From positions 1 to 9,436 of the forward strand of contig CANQBU010000046.1 of NCBI GenBank assembly GCA_947589615.1: DNA of 9,436 bases, written 5' to 3'. The position numbers were made by a program, and so were the translations under genes. Position 1 is the first letter of the stretch. The number at the start of each line of letters is the position of its first letter. Under the pieces are notes generated by a model. It was given only the letters and a program-made list of their open reading frames with translations. It made no database searches and was not told the origin of the DNA. The DNA comes from an uncultured Clostridia bacterium (GTDB lineage: Bacteria; Bacillota; Clostridia; Christensenellales; UBA1242). This document shows, piece after piece, positions 7,177 to 9,436 of the stretch.

Positions 7177-7734
7177 ATGAAAATAAATAAAGATAACTTC
7201 GGTTGGATATTTACATCGGCGTTGCTTGCATTTTTGCTTGCGATGTCTATTTATTTGGGAATAACAGGTTTTTATTTTAAAACTCAATCGGCATATACTA
7301 CAGATTTAGTTTTGGGTAAAAATATACAAGTTGATGTTTCAAAAAACATGTCAAACGCCGTATCATTTAATCTGGATGGTTCATATTTGTCTGGTGATAG
7401 ATTGCCTCAAATTATTTCAGTTAAAAATACAGAGGAAGAAGAGGGCGTTTACTTAAGAGCAAAAATTTTTATTTATACAAGTGAAAATAAAACTTTGGGT
7501 ATGGGACTTGTTGAAACGGTAAACTGGACATATAATCAAAATGATGGCTATTATTACTTCAATGAAGTCTTGGCAAAGCAAGATAAAGCCTCTCTTTGCT
7601 CTCATATTTTTATTGATGAAGAGACGTCGCTGCAATCCAATGTTAAATATATTGTGACAATTGTAGTTGAATCACTTGGTGGGGGTGTTGATATTCAGGA
7701 AATTTGGCCTTTAAATAGCATTAAAATTGATTGA
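7177..7734 (+). CDS. Membrane-anchored exported protein, possibly TasA/camelysin-like
   Basis: 185 residues. A short basic N-terminus is followed by one hydrophobic segment (about 10-33), a signal peptide or anchor, then TQSAYTTDLVLGKNIQVDVS. The remainder looks like an all-beta extracellular domain, with LPQIISVKNTEEEEGVYLRA (75-94), VNWTYNQNDGYYYFNEVL (115-132) and VKYIVTIVVES (156-166). The succession of a VKN strand, a YLRA strand, a W..... YYY..VL block and a final long strand is reminiscent of SipW-dependent TasA/CalY-type beta-sandwich proteins. This is pattern recognition only; no SipW-type signal peptidase gene is in the window. The gene follows the flippase-like gene by 28 bases with no terminator. 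No Shine-Dalgarno precedes ATG 7177 and no convincing promoter is visible, so it is probably cotranscribed with 5784-7148. Confidence 0.7.
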   Translation: MKINKDNFGWIFTSALLAFLLAMSIYLGITGFYFKTQSAYTTDLVLGKNIQVDVSKNMSNAVSFNLDGSYLSGDRLPQIISVKNTEEEEGVYLRAKIFIYTSENKTLGMGLVETVNWTYNQNDGYYYFNEVLAKQDKASLCSHIFIDEETSLQSNVKYIVTIVVESLGGGVDIQEIWPLNSIKID

Positions 7735-7759
7735 CAAAAATATTTTAAAATATTAAAAT
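7731..7759 (+). promoter_or_regulatory. Sigma-A promoter overlapping the upstream stop codon
   Basis: A consensus -35 TTGACA at 7731-7736 contains the TGA stop of the preceding gene (7732-7734). The -10 TAAAAT at 7754-7759 is at the ideal 17-bp spacing. The predicted start site near 7766 puts the Shine-Dalgarno almost at the 5' end of the mRNA. Confidence 0.72.
7739..7754 (+). repeat. 16-bp perfect palindrome in the promoter spacer
   Basis: AATATTTTAAAATATT reads the same on both strands and fills the region between the -35 and -10 boxes of the 7731 promoter. It is a plausible operator position, but it is pure A/T, so chance occurrence is not negligible. Confidence 0.4.
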
Positions 7760-7764
7760 AAAGT

Positions 7765-7771
7765 AAAGGAG
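7765..7771 (+). promoter_or_regulatory. Strong ribosome binding site for the 76-residue protein
   Basis: AAAGGAG at 7765-7771 is 6 bases before ATG 7778. It supports this short reading frame as a real gene and fixes its start. Confidence 0.8.
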
Positions 7772-7777
7772 TAAAAA

Positions 7778-8008
7778 ATGGCAGACGAAAGAAATATTCC
7801 ACATAGACCTATAGCGCCTCAAAATCAACGTCCGGTCATGCCAAGACCTCCGCTATTTGAAGAGGAAAGAAGGGAAGATGAAGGTAAAAAAGCTAAAAAG
7901 CAGAGAGAACCTCTAAGCAATCAGTCAAAGGGTATTTTGTATGGACTTTTGGGAGGATTTTGTTTGTTGGGTGGAGTCGCTCTGCTAATAACCATGATAA
8001 TACTTTAA
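7778..8008 (+). CDS. Small proline-rich tail-anchored membrane protein, function unknown
   Basis: 76 residues, not recognised as a known family. The first ~27 residues are proline- and arginine-rich (RPIAPQNQRPVMPRPP), followed by a highly charged stretch (FEEERREDEGKKAKKQRE). A single C-terminal hydrophobic segment of about 23 residues (GILYGLLGGFCLLGGVALLI and the last few residues) runs to the C-terminus. There is no signal peptide, so the N-terminal part should face the cytoplasm, with the protein tail-anchored in the membrane. It is supported as a real gene by an optimal promoter (TTGACA, 17 bp, TAAAAT), a strong AAAGGAG site at good spacing, and a terminator-like hairpin 47 bases downstream. 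It may act as a small scaffold or regulator in the surrounding envelope cluster; that is inference from location only. Confidence 0.75.
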   Translation: MADERNIPHRPIAPQNQRPVMPRPPLFEEERREDEGKKAKKQREPLSNQSKGILYGLLGGFCLLGGVALLITMIIL

Positions 8009-8018
8009 ATGCTTATTT

Positions 8019-8047
8019 TCGACATATTTTTTAATATATAACATAAT
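8019..8047 (+). promoter_or_regulatory. Sigma-A promoter for the 152-residue exported protein
   Basis: TCGACA (8019-8024) and CATAAT (8042-8047), each one mismatch from consensus, are separated by exactly 17 bp. The predicted start is near 8054, the first G of the hairpin described next, giving a 15-base leader without a Shine-Dalgarno. Confidence 0.62.
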
Positions 8048-8054
8048 TTTTTTG

Positions 8055-8099
8055 GCAATCAACTAAATATGAAAAGGTTGATTGCTTTTATTTTTATTG
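8055..8099 (+). terminator. Terminator-like hairpin with the next gene's start codon in its loop
   Basis: GCAATCAAC (8055-8063) and GTTGATTGC (8077-8085) form a perfect 9-bp stem with a 13-base loop (8064-8076), extendable by G-T wobble pairs. A U-rich tract (TTTTATTTTTATT) follows. It can act as the intrinsic terminator of the 7778-8008 gene. The ATG at 8069-8071 of the next gene lies in the loop, and the right arm and U-tract encode its first residues. It may therefore also act as an attenuator or translation-control element. Confidence 0.6.
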
Positions 8100-8527
8100 T
8101 TATACTGTCTTTTTTGGTATTGTTGACTTCTAAAAACAACAAAATTTTTGATTACGACTATGAAAAAGTTATTATTGTAACTAAAAATGAAAATTTGTTA
8201 AAGGATTGTGAAAAGATAGTTAATGGAGATAATTTTTATTTTATTGTAGAAAAAGAGAAAAAGGATAGGGTTGAAAATTTGTATTTTTCAAATACTTTAG
8301 GGGTGGTTTTTTATTACAACAAAAATTTAACTTTCAATAGTTTTAATAAGCGTTTTAATTATAGCCTTTTTGGAGGAAAAAGTATCGAGGATAGGGAAGT
8401 GTTTTATGGCTATGATAAAAATTATAGTGATTATAGAATTTTAGAAAATAAAAAAGTGAATGTTCAACTTGTAAGGACTGAGAATGAGTGGATACTTGGC
8501 TATCCATTAATTATAACGGGATTTTAA
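8069..8527 (+). CDS. Exported or membrane-anchored protein of uncertain family (weak YwmB-like look)
   Basis: 152 residues. The N-terminus is a clear signal or anchor sequence: MKR followed by a hydrophobic stretch to about residue 20. The rest is a small, lysine- and aromatic-rich alpha/beta domain. Recognisable blocks are YEKVIIVTKNEN (31-42), TLGVVFYYNKNLTF (76-89), SIEDREVFYGYDKNYSDY (105-122) and KVNVQLVRTENEWILGYPLI (129-148), with the protein ending ITGF. The ending (a VNVQ strand, then a GYPLI strand) reminds me of YwmB-type proteins, which lie close to spoIID and spoIIQ in Bacillota; I am not sure of this. The downstream neighbour, 51 bases away, is a SpoIIQ-like M23 protein, which would fit. 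No Shine-Dalgarno is present; the start relies on the promoter at 8019 and on the signal peptide. It could also be a lineage-specific protein. Confidence 0.6.
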   Translation: MKRLIAFIFIVILSFLVLLTSKNNKIFDYDYEKVIIVTKNENLLKDCEKIVNGDNFYFIVEKEKKDRVENLYFSNTLGVVFYYNKNLTFNSFNKRFNYSLFGGKSIEDREVFYGYDKNYSDYRILENKKVNVQLVRTENEWILGYPLIITGF

Positions 8528-8567
8528 AATAAATGTATAAAAAAAACAAATCTGGAAATAAACTTCT

Positions 8568-8573
8568 AGGAGG
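8568..8573 (+). promoter_or_regulatory. Consensus Shine-Dalgarno of the M23 gene
   Basis: AGGAGG (followed by T) lies 5 bases before ATG 8579, the best ribosome binding site in the window, and fixes this start. No convincing promoter is seen in 8528-8567, so the gene is probably read from upstream. Confidence 0.85.
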
Positions 8574-8578
8574 TAAAT

Positions 8579-9142
8579 ATGGAAGTAGAAGAGAAAAACA
8601 GATTTGTTGAATTTGTAAAGAAGTATGGCATGTTTGTTGTGGTTGGAATTATTATTTTTGCTGTTGCATTAACTTTCACTTTAATAGCGGCCTTACATAA
8701 GGCAGTTCCGGCAAATACAACAAGGTTAAACTTTAAATCGCCAATGAATAATGCGACAATTATCAAGGATTTTTCTAATACAGAACTTCAAAAAAATGAT
8801 ACATTAAATCAATGGGAAGCACATCTTTTCGTAGATTTTGTTTCAGATGATGCAAGTGTAAATTCAGTTCTTGATGGCGTTGTTCTTAAAATCGATGAGC
8901 CTTATTTAGAAGGCAAAACTATTACAATTCAGCATTCAAATGGTTTTGTTTCCGTATATTCTTCATTAGCCGAAGATGTTTTGGTTAGCGAAGGGGATAT
9001 GGTATCAGCAGGACAAAAGATTGCCGAAATCGACGACTCTGCCGCTGGCGAACTTTCAATGGGGGCTCATTTACACTTTGCACTAAAACTTAATGACAAT
9101 TTTGTAGACCCTAACGATTATTTAGACTTGCAGGTTAAATAA
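8579..9142 (+). CDS. Membrane-anchored M23 (LytM/SpoIIQ-like) peptidase-family protein
   Basis: 187 residues. A short charged N-terminus and one transmembrane segment (about 17-39) are followed by an extracytoplasmic M23 domain. Zinc-site candidates are His82 and Asp86 (HLFVD, an HxxxD with Phe in place of the usual Gly), His119 in IQHSNG, and His164 and His166 in GAHLHFAL. The core also has VLDGVV, TITIQHSNGFVSVYSSL and VSEGDMVSAGQKIAEI, typical of the family. M23 enzymes cut peptide cross-links in peptidoglycan; SpoIIQ is the sporulation member, which docks with SpoIIIAH across the forespore membranes. The size, single N-terminal anchor and lack of extra LysM or coiled-coil domains make SpoIIQ-like the closest guess, but a vegetative wall protein is equally possible. 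All canonical ligands are present, so it may be active. A strong terminator lies 6 bases after the stop. Confidence 0.85.
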   Translation: MEVEEKNRFVEFVKKYGMFVVVGIIIFAVALTFTLIAALHKAVPANTTRLNFKSPMNNATIIKDFSNTELQKNDTLNQWEAHLFVDFVSDDASVNSVLDGVVLKIDEPYLEGKTITIQHSNGFVSVYSSLAEDVLVSEGDMVSAGQKIAEIDDSAAGELSMGAHLHFALKLNDNFVDPNDYLDLQVK

Positions 9143-9148
9143 AAGAGT

Positions 9149-9179
9149 AAAAAACACGTTAAAAATTCGTGTTTTTTAT
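9149..9179 (+). terminator. Intrinsic terminator after the M23 gene
   Basis: AAAAAACACG (9149-9158) pairs perfectly with CGTGTTTTTT (9168-9177) around a 9-base loop, and the T-run continues into TTATTT. The A-run on the left means it could also work on the opposite strand. It separates the envelope cluster from acpP. Confidence 0.85.
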
Positions 9180-9207
9180 TTACATATTTTTAAATATATG
9201 CTATAAT
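9179..9207 (+). promoter_or_regulatory. Strong extended -10 promoter of acpP
   Basis: TTTACA (9179-9184), a 17-bp spacer, and TATAAT (9202-9207) preceded by TGC (extended -10). It begins directly after the terminator T-run. The predicted start is about 9214, giving a 13-base leader that contains GGAGG (9217-9221). Confidence 0.85.
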
Positions 9208-9226
9208 TAGCCATGTGGAGGTTAAA

Positions 9227-9436
9227 ATGAACACATTAGAGAAAGTAAAACAGTTAGTTGCTGAACAATTATGTATATCAGCAGACGACATTAAAGACGA
9301 TGCTAACATTATAGAAGACTTGGGGGCAGATTCTTTGGATGTTGTAGAATTACTAATGAGTTTTGAAGACGAATTTAATGTTTCCATTCCTGATGAGAAA
9401 CTAGAAGAATTAAAGACCATAAAGCAAATCGTTACA
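9227..9436 (+). CDS. acpP: Acyl carrier protein (partial, 3' end outside window)
   Basis: Carries growing acyl chains on a phosphopantetheine arm in type II fatty acid synthesis, in the cytoplasm. Seventy codons are visible of an expected 75-80; the sequence ends at the window edge. The start MNTLEKVKQLVAEQLCI, the helix 2 motif GADSLDVVELLM with the phosphopantetheine-accepting Ser36, and the later FEDEFNVSIPDEK are all typical. The ATG at 9227 has GGAGG 5 bases upstream; another ATG at 9213 is out of frame and upstream of the expected transcript start. The gene has its own strong promoter and is isolated from the upstream cluster by a terminator, consistent with the high expression expected of acpP. 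Confidence 0.97.
   Translation, partial: MNTLEKVKQLVAEQLCISADDIKDDANIIEDLGADSLDVVELLMSFEDEFNVSIPDEKLEELKTIKQIVT

Noticed and set aside
8536..8541. TATAAA before the M23 gene as a -10 box
   Set aside because: No acceptable -35 at 16-18 bp upstream; AT-rich background makes single -10-like hexamers common.
8566..8766. Minus-strand open frame of 66 codons with a hydrophobic product
   Set aside because: It mirrors the transmembrane and N-terminal region of the M23 gene, which has a consensus Shine-Dalgarno and a clear domain; hydrophobic antisense frames are expected there.
9190..9420. Minus-strand open frame of 76 codons opposite acpP
   Set aside because: Ser/Thr-rich complement of acpP coding sequence; acpP is unmistakable.
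1..9436. CRISPR array, transposon, phage, tRNA or rRNA
   Set aside because: No regularly spaced repeats, transposase or integrase motifs, terminal inverted repeats, or cloverleaf and rRNA-like sequence seen; coding density is about 97 percent on one strand.

Overview
The window is AT-rich and every gene lies on the + strand. It reads as a chromosomal segment of a low-GC Gram-positive bacterium (Bacillota, most likely a Clostridia-type lineage). The reasons are the glmU-pth-mfd-foldase gene order, strong GGAG-type ribosome binding sites, a PrsA-like lipoprotein, and an M23 protein resembling SpoIIQ. TGA serves as a stop codon twice (pth and the gene ending at 7734), so the genetic code is the normal bacterial one and not the mycoplasma code. 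I cannot name the genus.

Left part (1-3935): the 3' end of a GlmU-like nucleotidyltransferase, then peptidyl-tRNA hydrolase (pth), then the transcription-repair coupling factor mfd. The three are packed as an operon: a 4-base gap between glmU and pth, and a 4-base overlap (TTGA) between pth and mfd. The GlmU-like protein stops partway through its left-handed beta-helix and so lacks the acetyltransferase half. The prs gene that often sits between glmU and pth is absent.

Middle and right part (3936-9142): a run of envelope genes. In order they are a PrsA/SurA-like foldase lipoprotein, a flippase-like multi-pass membrane protein of the LPG-synthase TM family, a membrane-anchored exported protein resembling the TasA/camelysin type, a 76-residue tail-anchored proline-rich protein, a 152-residue exported protein of uncertain family, and a membrane-anchored M23 (LytM/SpoIIQ-like) protein. 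A clear intrinsic terminator closes this run. It is followed by a strong extended -10 promoter and the start of acpP (acyl carrier protein), which is cut by the window edge.

The regulatory layout is unusually compact. Five sigma-A-type promoters are readable (3949, 5748, 7731, 8019, 9179), each only 0-15 bases from its start codon by the usual TSS spacing. One appears leaderless (gene at 5784), and three consecutive membrane or exported genes with known-looking products (5784, 7177) or uncertain product (8069) lack a Shine-Dalgarno. At 8055-8099 a 9-bp perfect hairpin followed by a U-rich tract holds the start codon of the next gene in its loop; it looks like a terminator of the upstream gene that doubles as 5' structure or attenuator of the next one. 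No phage, transposon, CRISPR array, tRNA or rRNA is visible, and no gene-free stretch exceeds about 100 bases. I see no convincing new multi-gene defence or biosynthetic system. The unexplained content is in the envelope cluster and its short-leader control.
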